A stretch of DNA of 64,000 nt. Source: Sphingobium sp. BYY-5 (GTDB lineage Bacteria > Pseudomonadota > Alphaproteobacteria > Sphingomonadales > Sphingomonadaceae). The notes under the pieces were generated by a model, which was not told the DNA's origin, did no database searches, and was given only the letters and a program-made list of their open reading frames with translations. A program made the translations under genes and the position numbers. The DNA is taken from positions 1,488,001 through 1,552,000 of the forward strand of contig NZ_JALEBH010000001.1 in assembly GCF_022758885.1 (NCBI RefSeq), read 5' to 3'. This document shows positions 26,133 to 35,290 of the stretch, piece after piece; the first letter of the stretch is position 1, and the number at the start of each line of letters is the position of its first letter.

Positions 26133-26362
26133 GAAAAAAACTGGTAAGAAACAAAGGTTAACAAAGCCCTTAACGGGGCTATCAACGAGCATGAGCCTGT
26201 TGTATTATCACCACAACATCTCCGATTTCGGGGCATTCCGAGCTGCACCTTTGCAACAGTCCGGAATAAAGATGGTTAACGTGCTGTGCACCCTACGCGG
26301 GTTGATTGCATCCTGTCATCCAGCCTGTTCACTTCATGCCGAATGAAAAAGCGGGGGCGCAG

Positions 26363-27307
26363 ATGATTGATTCAGGACAGTTTCATCCCACAGGCGGAAC
26401 ATCCGGCGCGGCGTCGAGCACGGATAGCGCCCATCCATCAGGCGCGTCCGTCGCGGGAAGCGGACATATCGCCGACATCGCACAGTCCACCCTGTTCGAC
26501 CTGGGGCAGATCGACGTGCGCTGGGACGCGGAACTCGCCACGCTCTGGGCCTTCATGACCCCGATCGAGCGGCCCAATTCCAACATGGGCCTGATTCGCG
26601 ACACCATGGCATGGCAGCAGGAAAGCCGCCGCGTCTTTGCCGGGAAGAGCGGTCTGTTGAAGTTCATGGTGCTGGGATCGCGTTTTCCCGGCGTATTCAA
26701 CCTGGGCGGCGACCTGGAGATGTTCGCCGAGTGCATCCAGCGGCGCGACCGAGAGGCGCTGCTGAAATATGGCGTGGCCTGTTGCGAGATCGTCGATCGC
26801 ATCTGGCACTGCAACGACATGAACATCATCAATATCGGCCTGGCCCAGGGCGACGCGCTGGGCGGCGGGCTGGAGGCGTTGATGTGCTTCGATGTCATCA
26901 TCGCCGAGCGGCAGACCCGCTTCGGCCTGCCGGAGGTGCTGTTCGGCCTTTTCCCCGGCATGGGCGCCTATTCAATCCTGCAACGCCGGATCGGGCCGGT
27001 ACTGGCGCGGCAGATGATCGCGGACGGACGCATCTACACCGCCGACGAGATGTGCGAGATGGGGATCGTCACCCAGGTGGTCGACACCGGCGATGGCGAA
27101 GCGGCGACGGCGCGATGGATCAAGGATCATATGCCGCATCATAGCGGCTATGTCGGCATCAACCGCGCCGGGCGGCGGGTGAACCCGATGACGCTGACCG
27201 AACTGACCGACATCGTCGAGATGTGGACGGAAACGGCGCTGTCGCTGTCGGATCGCGACCTGCGCATGATGCGGCGGCTGGCAGCGGCGCAGACCCGGCT
27301 GCGATAG
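26363..27307 (+). CDS. Crotonase-fold DSF synthase-like protein (RpfF type)
   Basis: 314 residues from ATG 26363 (GGGGGCG upstream); alternative ATG at 26336. After a 35-residue low-complexity N-terminus comes a crotonase fold. 'SRFPGVFNLGGDL' is the oxyanion-hole region, and 'GDALGGGLEALM' and 'GLPEVLFGLFPGMGAYS' supply E171 and E191. The 20-residue spacing and surrounding motifs are those of the two catalytic glutamates (E141/E161) of RpfF, which makes cis-2-unsaturated fatty acid signals. A plain enoyl-CoA hydratase is less likely, since this RpfF-like 'LFDLFPGMGAYS' motif is conserved. It converges on a GGDEF-EAL gene; no rpfC/rpfG is in view. Confidence 0.8.
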   Translation: MIDSGQFHPTGGTSGAASSTDSAHPSGASVAGSGHIADIAQSTLFDLGQIDVRWDAELATLWAFMTPIERPNSNMGLIRDTMAWQQESRRVFAGKSGLLKFMVLGSRFPGVFNLGGDLEMFAECIQRRDREALLKYGVACCEIVDRIWHCNDMNIINIGLAQGDALGGGLEALMCFDVIIAERQTRFGLPEVLFGLFPGMGAYSILQRRIGPVLARQMIADGRIYTADEMCEMGIVTQVVDTGDGEAATARWIKDHMPHHSGYVGINRAGRRVNPMTLTELTDIVEMWTETALSLSDRDLRMMRRLAAAQTRLR

Positions 27308-27336
27308 AGGGGTTTCGGAAACGCGGTTCGTCCCCA

Positions 27337-27491
27337 GATCGACATTCACGGCTGCTTCTTAAGCCGTCATGCCGGACTTGATCCGGCATCCAGGGCACAA
27401 AGAGCGGCGCCTGCGACTCTGGATGCCGGATCAAGTCCGGCATGACGTTGAAAATGAGGCCGAGACTTCTGCTTTAATCTGAATGTCGATC
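27337..27491. mobile_element. MITE-like repeat with GATCGACATTCA terminal inverted repeats
   Basis: Ends GATCGACATTCA (27337-27348) and TGAATGTCGATC (27480-27491) are perfect inverted repeats. The interior holds two opposed GTCATGCCGGACTTGATCCG hairpins around 'CAGGGCACAAAGAGCGGCG', then 'GTTGAAAATGAGGC'. A second copy lies at 55491-55611 and a partial one at 20734-20849. No transposase is encoded. It fills the gap between the convergent RpfF-like and GGDEF-EAL genes. Confidence 0.7.
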
Positions 27492-27526
27492 CGCCCCAGA
27501 GAATCACGGAAAACCAAAACCGGAAA

Positions 27527-29509
27527 TCAGATGCGGCGACGGCGCGTCTGGACGATCGGGTCCGGCCGTCCCGTTCCTGCGAGCGGGCCGGCGGCGATCA
27601 TCTCGGCGATATGCTCGCTCGGCACGGGGCGGCTGAAAAGATAGCCCTGAACGTTGGTGAAGCCGGCTTCACGCGCGTGGCGAAGCTGGTCCTGCGTCTC
27701 GATGCCTTCGGCCACCGTATCCATCGACAGATCACGCGCCAGATTGCCGATCGCGTGCACGATGGCGCGATCCTCAACATTGGCACTGACGCCGGCCATG
27801 AAGCTCTGGTCCACCTTCAGCGTGTCGAACCGATAGGAACGCAGATAGGAGAGCGACGAATAGCCGGTGCCAAAATCGTCGAGCGCCAGCCTAAGGCCGA
27901 TGCGCTGCAATTCGCGCAATATCGCGTTGGTCTGGCCGCTATCGTCCAGGAAGATGGATTCGGTGACTTCCAGTTCCAGCCGGCGCGCGGGAATCCCGGT
28001 TTCCAGCAGCGCGGCGATGATATGGCCGGGCAGGTCCGCCGACTTGAGCGACACGGGGGAAATGTTGATGGCGATGCGTATCTCGCGCGGCCAGGAGGCT
28101 GCGGCGGCGCAGGCCTGATGCAGCACCCATCCGGTCATCGCCTCGATCATGCCGATATTTTCCGCGATCGGAATGAACTCCGACGGCGGGATCGCGCCCA
28201 GCACCGGATGATCCCAGCGCAGCAGGGCTTCGCAGGCGTCGATCTCTCCGGTGGCAAGGTCGACGATCGGCTGGAACAGCAGCTTGAGTTCGCCCGCGTC
28301 GAGCGCGCGGCGCAGCCCCGTCTCAATCTCATGCACGCGGTTGAAGCGTTCCTTGAGCGACCAGTTGAAGCTGGCGGACCGGTTGCGCCCCTCCCCCTTG
28401 GCTTCATAGAGCGCCAGGTCGGCATGTTGCATCAATTCGTCCATGTCACGCCCGTCCTGGGGCGCGACGGCATAGCCGATCGAAGCAGTGACCTGCAGAT
28501 GATTGTCGCCCAGGTCGAAACCATGGGCGAAATAATCGATCAGTTCCTGCGCGATGCCCGCGGCCGTCACACGGTCCGTGTCGGGGCAGATGATGACAAA
28601 TTCGTCACCGCCGAACCGCGCGATTCTGCCCCGGTCCTGCACGACGTCGCTCAACCGCTCGGCCACCGCCCGCAGCAACTGGTCGCCGACCATATGCCCC
28701 AGCGAATCGTTGATCTCCTTGAAGCGGTCAATATCCATCCACAGGATCGCCACCGCATCGTTGCGCTTCTGACTGGTGTGGAAAATGTCGCGCAGCCGCA
28801 TCTGCATCGCCATGCGATTTTCCAGCCCGGTCAGGCTGTCGAACCGGGCGAGCCGTTCGAACTTCTCCGCCAGCAATGACTTGTCGCGCTTGCCGATCAG
28901 CGCCTGGACGACGATGCGATGGGTGGTGGAACTGATCTCCGCCAGACCCAGCACCATCATCAGCATCGCGCTCGAAAGCACGCGATAACCGGCAGAGCCT
29001 TCGAGCCACAGCCCAATGGCGGTGGGGAGCAAGGTCAGGCAGACCTGTCCGATGGCGATCTGAACCCGGCCCGCATTGCGTCCCGAAATGCCGCCGGCAT
29101 AGCCGGTCGCCATCGAGACGGTCAGCATATGGATGACGCTGTTGTTCGAACCGGCCAGCGTCACGAAAGCCATCAGGCCCAGCAGGCCCGCATAGACCCA
29201 GGCGCCCAGTTCATAGGCCAGTTCCCAGCCACGCGAAGCCACCGCCGTACCGCGCACAAGCTGGCGATGGAAGAATATGGCGGAAACGACCCGCAACGTC
29301 GCGACCAGGCATAGCAGCGTGACCACGGCATGGATCGCGATACCGCTGGACATGCGGACGACGACCAGGCCGACCGCGACGCCCGTCACCGCGCCGATGG
29401 TGAGGGAAGCGGGCGAAGCGTAGAGCGTTTCGATCAGATCGCGATGGACAATCGCATCCTGGGCCGACCGCCGCGCCTGCTTTCCCAGAAATGTCTTCAA
29501 AGCGCGCAA
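27527..29509 (-). CDS. Membrane-bound GGDEF-EAL cyclic-di-GMP protein
   Basis: 660 residues from a TTG start with GGAGA eight bases upstream; no in-frame ATG fits. An N-terminal membrane sensor of about six helices (35-200) is followed by a GGDEF domain (about 220-385, 'RFGGDEFVI') and an EAL domain (about 400-640: 'CEALLRW', 'NISPVSL', 'LELEVTES', 'LDDFGTGYSSLSYL', 'KVDQSF', 'VAEGIET'). Both catalytic signatures are intact, so it could make and degrade c-di-GMP. It lacks the FI/PAS domains of the DSF receptor RpfR. Convergent with the RpfF-like gene. Confidence 0.92.
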   Translation of the reverse strand: MRALKTFLGKQARRSAQDAIVHRDLIETLYASPASLTIGAVTGVAVGLVVVRMSSGIAIHAVVTLLCLVATLRVVSAIFFHRQLVRGTAVASRGWELAYELGAWVYAGLLGLMAFVTLAGSNNSVIHMLTVSMATGYAGGISGRNAGRVQIAIGQVCLTLLPTAIGLWLEGSAGYRVLSSAMLMMVLGLAEISSTTHRIVVQALIGKRDKSLLAEKFERLARFDSLTGLENRMAMQMRLRDIFHTSQKRNDAVAILWMDIDRFKEINDSLGHMVGDQLLRAVAERLSDVVQDRGRIARFGGDEFVIICPDTDRVTAAGIAQELIDYFAHGFDLGDNHLQVTASIGYAVAPQDGRDMDELMQHADLALYEAKGEGRNRSASFNWSLKERFNRVHEIETGLRRALDAGELKLLFQPIVDLATGEIDACEALLRWDHPVLGAIPPSEFIPIAENIGMIEAMTGWVLHQACAAAASWPREIRIAINISPVSLKSADLPGHIIAALLETGIPARRLELEVTESIFLDDSGQTNAILRELQRIGLRLALDDFGTGYSSLSYLRSYRFDTLKVDQSFMAGVSANVEDRAIVHAIGNLARDLSMDTVAEGIETQDQLRHAREAGFTNVQGYLFSRPVPSEHIAEMIAAGPLAGTGRPDPIVQTRRRRI

Positions 29510-29566
29510 AGGGCGGATCTCCGATTCTCCGCCGGTCTTCGCATCTTCCCTTTATTTTTTCGTTAA

Positions 29567-29580
29567 CCGGAGCGCTCCGG
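29567..29580. other. 14-bp perfect palindrome downstream of putA
   Basis: CCGGAGCGCTCCGG lies 16 bp after the putA stop (minus strand) and within the leader region of the GGDEF-EAL gene's upstream flank. The downstream bases on the minus strand are A-rich rather than T-rich, so it is not a classic terminator. Confidence 0.35.
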
Positions 29581-29595
29581 AAATGGGGCCACGGG

Positions 29596-32500
29596 TCAGC
29601 CGATCATCATCAGGCTGGCGTTGCCGCCGGCCGCCGTGGTGTTCACGGAAACGGACACCTCTTCCAGCAACCAGTCGAGACAATAGCCATGGCCATGATC
29701 GTCGGCATGGACCGACAGGATCGGGCCGGGCAGGTCGGCGACGCACTGGGCGGTCGCAGCGATCTTGGCGGCGTCGCCCTCCACCAGAACGGCGGCGTAG
29801 GGGCCGGTGGCGTCGGCGCTGAAGCAGGCCGCGACCTCGGCGGGCAGGCCCGGCGGGATCGTCATCCCCTGCACCACGCCGCTGTTCCCAGTGGCGAGGA
29901 CGGCGGCCATTTGACGGAACAGACCCTGACGGGTCGCGGGGCGCAACAGGATGCGGCCGCGCGGATGCAGGGCGTAGAGATTGCGTTCCCCCACAGGGCC
30001 AGGCAGCGTCAGTTCGACGCCCAGCGCGGAGGCGTCGCCGGTGCGGCGGGCCTGGACCGCCACATCCCCCTCACCCTGGCTGTCGAGCCAGTCGGCGAAG
30101 GCATGGAGCGGCGAGCGCAGATGGCTGACGCGGGCGGCGAAGACCGGGGGTGTGGCGACCAGACGCCCCAGATAGAGCGGCCCGCCCGCCTTGGGACCGG
30201 TGCCCGACAGGCCGCAGCCGCCAAAGGGTTGCACCCCGACGATCGCGCCGATGACGTTGCGGTTCACATAGATGTTGCCGACCTTCACACGGGCGGTCAC
30301 GCGGGCGATGGTTTCGTCGAGCCGGGTGTGAAGACCGAAGGTCAGGCCGTAGCCGGTGGCGTTGATCTGATCCACCAGCGCGTCGAGCCGGTCGCGCCTG
30401 AAGCGCAGGACATGGAGAACGGGGCCGAAGACTTCGCGGCTGAGGTCCGCGATCGAATCGATCTCGATAATCGTGGGCGGAACGAAGGTGCCGTGCGCGG
30501 TTTCGAGCGGCAGCGGGCTTTGTTCGACCTTGCGGCCCAGCGCCTTCATGGCGTCGATATGCCTGGCGATGCCCTCCTGCGCTTCGGCGGTGATGACCGG
30601 GCCGATATCGACCTTGAGCGCATCGGTGCGGCCGATGCGCAATTCGGCCAGCGCGCCCTTGAGCATCGTCAGCGTCCGGTCGGCGACATCCTCCTGCAGG
30701 CACAGGATGCGCAAGGCCGAGCAACGCTGCCCCGCGCTGTCGAAGGCGGAGGCGATGACGTCGGCCACCACCTGTTCGGCGAGGGCGGAGCTATCGACGA
30801 TCATCGCATTCTGGCCGCCGGTCTCGGCGATCAGCGGGATAGGCCGGCCAGCGGGTGACAGGCGGGTGGCGAGCTGACGCTGGATCAGGCGGGCGACTTC
30901 GGTCGATCCGGTGAACAGGACGGCAGCGGTTTCAGGCGCGGCCACCAGCGCGGCGCCGATCCGCCCGTCGCCGGGGAGGAGTTGCAGCGCGTCGGCGGGG
31001 ACGCCGGCTTCGTGCAGCAGGCGGATGGCCTCTGCCGCGATCAGCGGGGTTTCCTCGGCGGGCTTGGCCAGCACCGGATTGCCCGCCACCAGCGCGGCGG
31101 CGACTTGCCCCGTAAAAATGGCGAGCGGAAAGTTCCACGGGCTGATGCAGGTGACGGGGCCAAGCGCGACCTGCGCCGGGCCGAAGGTGCTGCGCGCCTG
31201 CGCGGCGTAATAGCGCAGGAAGTCGATCGCCTCGCGCACTTCGGCGATGGCGTTGGGTAGCGACTTGCCCGCCTCGCGGACGATGAGGCCGAGCAGGATC
31301 GGCATCCGTGCCTGCATCGCGTCGGCGGCGCGATCCAGCGCGGCGGCGCGATCGGCGACCGGGGTTTCGGTCCAGCTACTGGCGGCGGCACGGATGGCGG
31401 CGGCGCGGGCCTCTTCGGGTGTCGCTTCGGTGACGCGGCCCACCACATCGCGATGATCGGCGGGGTTGAAAACGGTATGCGCATTCCCCGCTCCGCTCGC
31501 CGGCGCGGCGGTCCAGGCGAGCGTGGCGCTATGCCGGAGCGCTTCGTTCAGGCTGGCGAGCGTCACTTCGTTGCTGAGGTCGAGGCCGTCCGAATTGCGG
31601 CGATCGGGATAGAGGTCGGTGGGCAGCGCGATCTGGTCATGGCGGTGGCCGGGATGGGCCATGGCGCGCACGACGTCGACCGGATCAGCGATCATCTCTT
31701 CCACCGAGACATCGGGGTCGGCGATGCGGTTGACGAAGCTGCTGTTCGCGCCATTTTCCAGCAGGCGGCGGACGAGATAGGCGAGCAGGGTCTCATGCGT
31801 GCCGACCGGCGCATAGATGCGGCAGGGCCGGTTCAGCTTGCCCAAGCCGACCACCTGTTCGTAGAGCGGCTCGCCCATGCCGTGGAGGCACTGAAATTCG
31901 TAGCGGCCGATCGCGAAGTCCGGACCGGCAAGATGATAGATGGTCGCCAGCGTCTGGGCATTATGCGTCGCGAATTGCGGGAAAACCGCATCGGGCGCCG
32001 CGAGCAGCTTTTGCGCGCAGGCGATATAGGCGACGTCGGTATGGACCTTGCGCGTATAGACCGGGAAGTCCGGCAGGCCGTCGACCTGCGCGCGCTTGAT
32101 CTCCGCGTCCCAATAGGCGCCCTTGACCAGCCGGACCATGATGCGGCGGTCGGCGCGGCGGGCGAGGTCGACGATCCAGTCGATGACGAAGGGGCAGCGC
32201 TTGCCATAGCCCTGCACCACGAAGCCCAGGCCGTTCCAGCCGACAAGGTCCGGGTCCAGCGCCAGGCTTTCGAGCAGGTCGAGCGACAGTTCGAGCCGGT
32301 CCGCCTCCTCCGCGTCGATGTTGAGGCCGATGTCATAGCGTTTCGACAGTTGCGCCAGCTTCTTCACGGCGGGCAGCAGTTCGGCCATCATCCGGTCAGC
32401 CTGCGCGCGGACATAGCGCGGGTGGAGAGCGGACAGCTTGATCGAGATGCCCGGCCCCGCATAGATGCCGCGCCCGGCCGACGCCTTGCCGATGGCGTGG

Positions 32501-33198
32501 ATCGCCTGTTCATAGTCCGCATAATAGCGGGCGGCGTCGGCGGCGGTGGTGGCCGCTTCACCCAGCATGTCGTAACTGTAGGCGAAGCCCTTCGCCTCCA
32601 TCTCCCTGGCGCGCCTGAGGGCTTCCTTGATCGTCTCGCCGGTGACGAACTGTTCGCCCATCATGCGCATGGCAAGGTCGACGCCACGGCGGATGACCGG
32701 CTCCCCGGCGCGGGCGACCAGGCGGGTGAGCGCCGCGCCCAGGCCGCGGTCATCGACGCTGCCGACCAGCTTGCCGGTGACGACCAGGCCCCAGGTGGCG
32801 GCGTTGACGAACAGCGACTTGTCCCCGCCCAGATGCGCGGCCCAGTCTCCATCGGCAATCTTGTCGCGGATCAGCGCGTCGCGGGTTGCGGCATCCGGGA
32901 TGCGCAGCAACGCTTCGGCAAGGCACATCAGCGCCACCCCCTCCTGACTCGACAGCGCATATTCCTGCACCAGCCCCTCGACGCCCGTCCCCTTGTGATT
33001 GGCGCGCAGCGCGGTGACGAGGGTGCGGGCGGTCCCGGCGATGGCGGCGCGGGTCTCGTCCGGCAGGGTCGCGGCCTCCATCAGGGGAGCGAGCGCTTCG
33101 GCCTCATCGCGGCGATAGGCGGCGGTGATGGCCTGGCGAAGCGGGGTGGCTTCCCGGATGGCGGGGGCGAATGTGGCGAAGGGTGGCTGGTCGGTCAT
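29596..33198 (-). CDS. putA: Bifunctional proline dehydrogenase / pyrroline-5-carboxylate dehydrogenase
   Basis: 1200 residues oxidising proline to glutamate with FAD then NAD. An N-terminal helical arm (1-140) leads to the PRODH barrel (about 150-500: 'LNIDAEEADRLELSLDLLE', 'RLVKGAYWDAEIK', 'FATHNAQT', 'YEFQCLHGMG'), then the aldehyde dehydrogenase part (about 600-1020: 'ISPWNFPLAIFTGQ', 'FTGSTEVAR', Cys826 in 'AGQRCSALR', 'PFGGCGLSGTG'). A C-terminal conserved domain follows. There is no N-terminal ribbon-helix-helix, so it is not an autorepressor; the divergent Lrp-type gene 99 bp away is the likely activator. Confidence 0.96.
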   Translation of the reverse strand: MTDQPPFATFAPAIREATPLRQAITAAYRRDEAEALAPLMEAATLPDETRAAIAGTARTLVTALRANHKGTGVEGLVQEYALSSQEGVALMCLAEALLRIPDAATRDALIRDKIADGDWAAHLGGDKSLFVNAATWGLVVTGKLVGSVDDRGLGAALTRLVARAGEPVIRRGVDLAMRMMGEQFVTGETIKEALRRAREMEAKGFAYSYDMLGEAATTAADAARYYADYEQAIHAIGKASAGRGIYAGPGISIKLSALHPRYVRAQADRMMAELLPAVKKLAQLSKRYDIGLNIDAEEADRLELSLDLLESLALDPDLVGWNGLGFVVQGYGKRCPFVIDWIVDLARRADRRIMVRLVKGAYWDAEIKRAQVDGLPDFPVYTRKVHTDVAYIACAQKLLAAPDAVFPQFATHNAQTLATIYHLAGPDFAIGRYEFQCLHGMGEPLYEQVVGLGKLNRPCRIYAPVGTHETLLAYLVRRLLENGANSSFVNRIADPDVSVEEMIADPVDVVRAMAHPGHRHDQIALPTDLYPDRRNSDGLDLSNEVTLASLNEALRHSATLAWTAAPASGAGNAHTVFNPADHRDVVGRVTEATPEEARAAAIRAAASSWTETPVADRAAALDRAADAMQARMPILLGLIVREAGKSLPNAIAEVREAIDFLRYYAAQARSTFGPAQVALGPVTCISPWNFPLAIFTGQVAAALVAGNPVLAKPAEETPLIAAEAIRLLHEAGVPADALQLLPGDGRIGAALVAAPETAAVLFTGSTEVARLIQRQLATRLSPAGRPIPLIAETGGQNAMIVDSSALAEQVVADVIASAFDSAGQRCSALRILCLQEDVADRTLTMLKGALAELRIGRTDALKVDIGPVITAEAQEGIARHIDAMKALGRKVEQSPLPLETAHGTFVPPTIIEIDSIADLSREVFGPVLHVLRFRRDRLDALVDQINATGYGLTFGLHTRLDETIARVTARVKVGNIYVNRNVIGAIVGVQPFGGCGLSGTGPKAGGPLYLGRLVATPPVFAARVSHLRSPLHAFADWLDSQGEGDVAVQARRTGDASALGVELTLPGPVGERNLYALHPRGRILLRPATRQGLFRQMAAVLATGNSGVVQGMTIPPGLPAEVAACFSADATGPYAAVLVEGDAAKIAATAQCVADLPGPILSVHADDHGHGYCLDWLLEEVSVSVNTTAAGGNASLMMIG

Positions 33199-33297
33199 GA
33201 CGGCCAGAATAATCGAAGTCCGGATTTCGTTCCGTCTTTTGAATGGACCAGATCAAGGCAAAGTGACTTATTAAGTCGGTTATGCTAGGCATATTGG

Positions 33298-33795
33298 ATG
33301 GATGGAAAGCCAAAGACAGTCGATATGGATGAGTTCGATCGGCGGATCATAGCCGCCCTGGTCGAGGATGGACGGATGACCGTCACCGATCTTGCCGCAT
33401 CGGTCGGCCTGTCCAAGACGCCCTGCCAGGTGCGGCTGAAACGGTTGCAGGAAGCAGGCGTCATTCGCGGTTTCCGCGCGATCGTCGATCCGGCGAAGCT
33501 GGGGATGGATCATATCGCCTTTACCGAGGTGAAACTGTCCGACACGCGGGAGACGGCGCTGCGCGACTTCAACGCGGCGGTGCGACGCATTCCGGAGGTC
33601 GAGGAATGCCATATGCTGGCGAGCAATTTCGACTATCTGCTCAAAGTGCGGACCGCGGACATCAGGCGATACCGCATCGTGCTGGGCGAGAAGATCAGCG
33701 CCCTGCCCCATGTCGCCAGCACATCGACCTTCGTGGCGATGGAAACGGTGCTGGAGGCGGGGAGCGCGCGGGGGCGCGGGGGCAAGGCCGGGTGA
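33298..33795 (+). CDS. putR: Lrp/AsnC-family regulator, probable proline-responsive PutR
   Basis: 165 residues. An N-terminal HTH ('DEFDRRIIAALVEDGRMTVTDLAASVGLSKTPCQVRLKRLQEAGVI' type, key VTDLAASVGLSKTPCQVR) and a RAM sensor domain ('EVEECHMLASNFDYLLKVRTADIRRYR'). Divergent gene pairs of an Lrp-type regulator and putA are common in alphaproteobacteria, where the regulator activates putA with proline. The role here is inferred from this arrangement. The C-terminal tail is short and Gly/Arg-rich. Confidence 0.88.
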   Translation: MDGKPKTVDMDEFDRRIIAALVEDGRMTVTDLAASVGLSKTPCQVRLKRLQEAGVIRGFRAIVDPAKLGMDHIAFTEVKLSDTRETALRDFNAAVRRIPEVEECHMLASNFDYLLKVRTADIRRYRIVLGEKISALPHVASTSTFVAMETVLEAGSARGRGGKAG

Positions 33796-33845
33796 AACAA
33801 AGGCGCGAACCGGACTGACTGCTGACGGCCAGAATCGGACACAAA

Positions 33846-34021
33846 ATCCTCCCCTGTAAGGGGAGGGAGACCACGAAGTGGTGGAGGGGTTCGATCAGGT
33901 TCGACTGCCCCCGGCAGTCGAAGGTCATGCCGGGGGCATGACCGACCTGATCGACGCTATCGATAGGGTGACACCCCTCCGTCTGGCCTGCGGCCAGCCA
34001 CCTCCCCTACAAGGGGAGGAT
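33846..34021. repeat. Interspersed palindromic repeat, copy C, with a nested palindromic insert
   Basis: Outer arms ATCCTCCCCTGTAAGGGGAGG and 'CCTCCCCTACAAGGGGAGGAT' match the other copies. Inside, 33891-33954 adds a 64-bp segment bounded by TCGATCAGGT / ACCTGATCGA that contains two further hairpins (CGACTGCC-GGCAGTCG and CATGCC-GGCATG). Confidence 0.72.
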
Positions 34022-34060
34022 GGAAAAACCGACATTCCCCCCGCCCCCCCTCCTCAACGC

Positions 34061-35290
34061 CTAATCAAACAGGTTCAGCGCTATCGCCTCCCCCATCGCG
34101 CGATACCCCTCCGGCGAGGGATGCAGCGCATCGCCGCCGTCATAGGCGGGCAGCAGGCGGTCGGGTCGCGCGGGGTCGCGGGTTATGCGGTCGAAGTCGA
34201 TCACCGCGTCGAAATGGCCCGGCGTCCTGATCCAGGCGTTGACCGCCTGCCGGTCGGCCTCATTGCGCGCATCGGCATGATAATAATCATTGCCGATGAA
34301 GGGCATGACCGTCGCGCCGATCACCTTGATCCCCCTGCCATGGGCGCGGGCGATGATCTGGCGATAGGCGCCGATGATGCGGGCGACATGGGCCTGATGC
34401 GCCGCCGCGCTCACCGGCGCGTCGCGGGTCAGGGTGCCAAGGTCGTTGATCCCTTCTAGCAGGATGAGGTGGGTGACGCCCGGCTGGGCGAGGACGTCGC
34501 GGTCGAGGCGCGCCAGCGCATTGGGGCCAAGGCCGTCGTTCAGCAGGCGGTTGCCACCGATCCCCTGATTGACGATAGCGATGTGGCGGCGCTTGGGATC
34601 GGCCTGGAGCCGCTGCGCCAGCCGATCGGTCCAGCGGTCGTTGCCGTTGGTGGTGGAGCCCCTGCCGTCGGTGATGGAATCGCCCAGCGCAACGATGAGT
34701 TTAGCGGGCGCGCAACGCTCGACCTCCAGCGCGGCGAGGTTGAACCAATGGTCGAAACTGGCCGCGCCGGTCATGGTGTCGTCGGTCAGATGATCGCCGG
34801 GCAGATGCCAGGAGGTGGCGCGCGATCCGGGGTGCGACGTCTGTTCGGGGTCGCCCTCATAGCGGATCGACACGGCGATATTGTCGAGCGCCTGCGTCGG
34901 GAGGGCGACCGGATCGGAGAGATAGTCTGCGCCTGCGGGGACCAGCACATCGGGCTTGCCGTCGAAGCGCAGCGAGATGAGCGTGGCGGGATCGACCGCT
35001 GCGGAGGCGGCGCTGCGCGCGCGGGCGATGCTGGCGCCGGCAATGCGCAGCGGCTTCGTGCCGGCGAGGTTGGAGAAGCGGACGCGCAGCCGGTCGCCGG
35101 AGATGGAGGGGCGGACGATCTGGCGCAGCGTCTGGTCCGCCAAGGTGCCGGGCGGAAGCGCGGCGTCGCCGGTGGGCAGGAATTGGGAGGAAGCCCAGCC
35201 CGCGACCCAGGTCGGCGTGCAGACCTTCGCCTGAGTCGGCGTCGCGATGAGGGCGAGTGGAAGGCAGAAGAGAAGAGAGAGACGCACCAT
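34061..35290 (-). CDS. Exported SGNH/GDSL-family hydrolase
   Basis: 409 residues; start at 35290 is backed by AGGAAG and gives a signal peptide (MVRLSLLFCLPLALIATPTQA). An N-terminal beta domain (25-195) precedes the SGNH domain: block I 'ALGDSITDG', block II Gly in 'NQGIGGNRLL', block III 'LEGINDLG', and block V 'DALHPSPEGY' with catalytic Asp/His. It is probably a periplasmic esterase; next to glycan-degrading genes, deacetylation of xylan-type oligosaccharides is plausible but not shown by sequence alone. Confidence 0.88.
   Translation of the reverse strand: MVRLSLLFCLPLALIATPTQAKVCTPTWVAGWASSQFLPTGDAALPPGTLADQTLRQIVRPSISGDRLRVRFSNLAGTKPLRIAGASIARARSAASAAVDPATLISLRFDGKPDVLVPAGADYLSDPVALPTQALDNIAVSIRYEGDPEQTSHPGSRATSWHLPGDHLTDDTMTGAASFDHWFNLAALEVERCAPAKLIVALGDSITDGRGSTTNGNDRWTDRLAQRLQADPKRRHIAIVNQGIGGNRLLNDGLGPNALARLDRDVLAQPGVTHLILLEGINDLGTLTRDAPVSAAAHQAHVARIIGAYRQIIARAHGRGIKVIGATVMPFIGNDYYHADARNEADRQAVNAWIRTPGHFDAVIDFDRITRDPARPDRLLPAYDGGDALHPSPEGYRAMGEAIALNLFD

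Noticed and set aside
31453..33288. Long plus-strand frame (611 codons) opposite putA
   Set aside because: Composition rich in Arg/Gly/Asp/His and no domain; mirrors the codon structure of putA.
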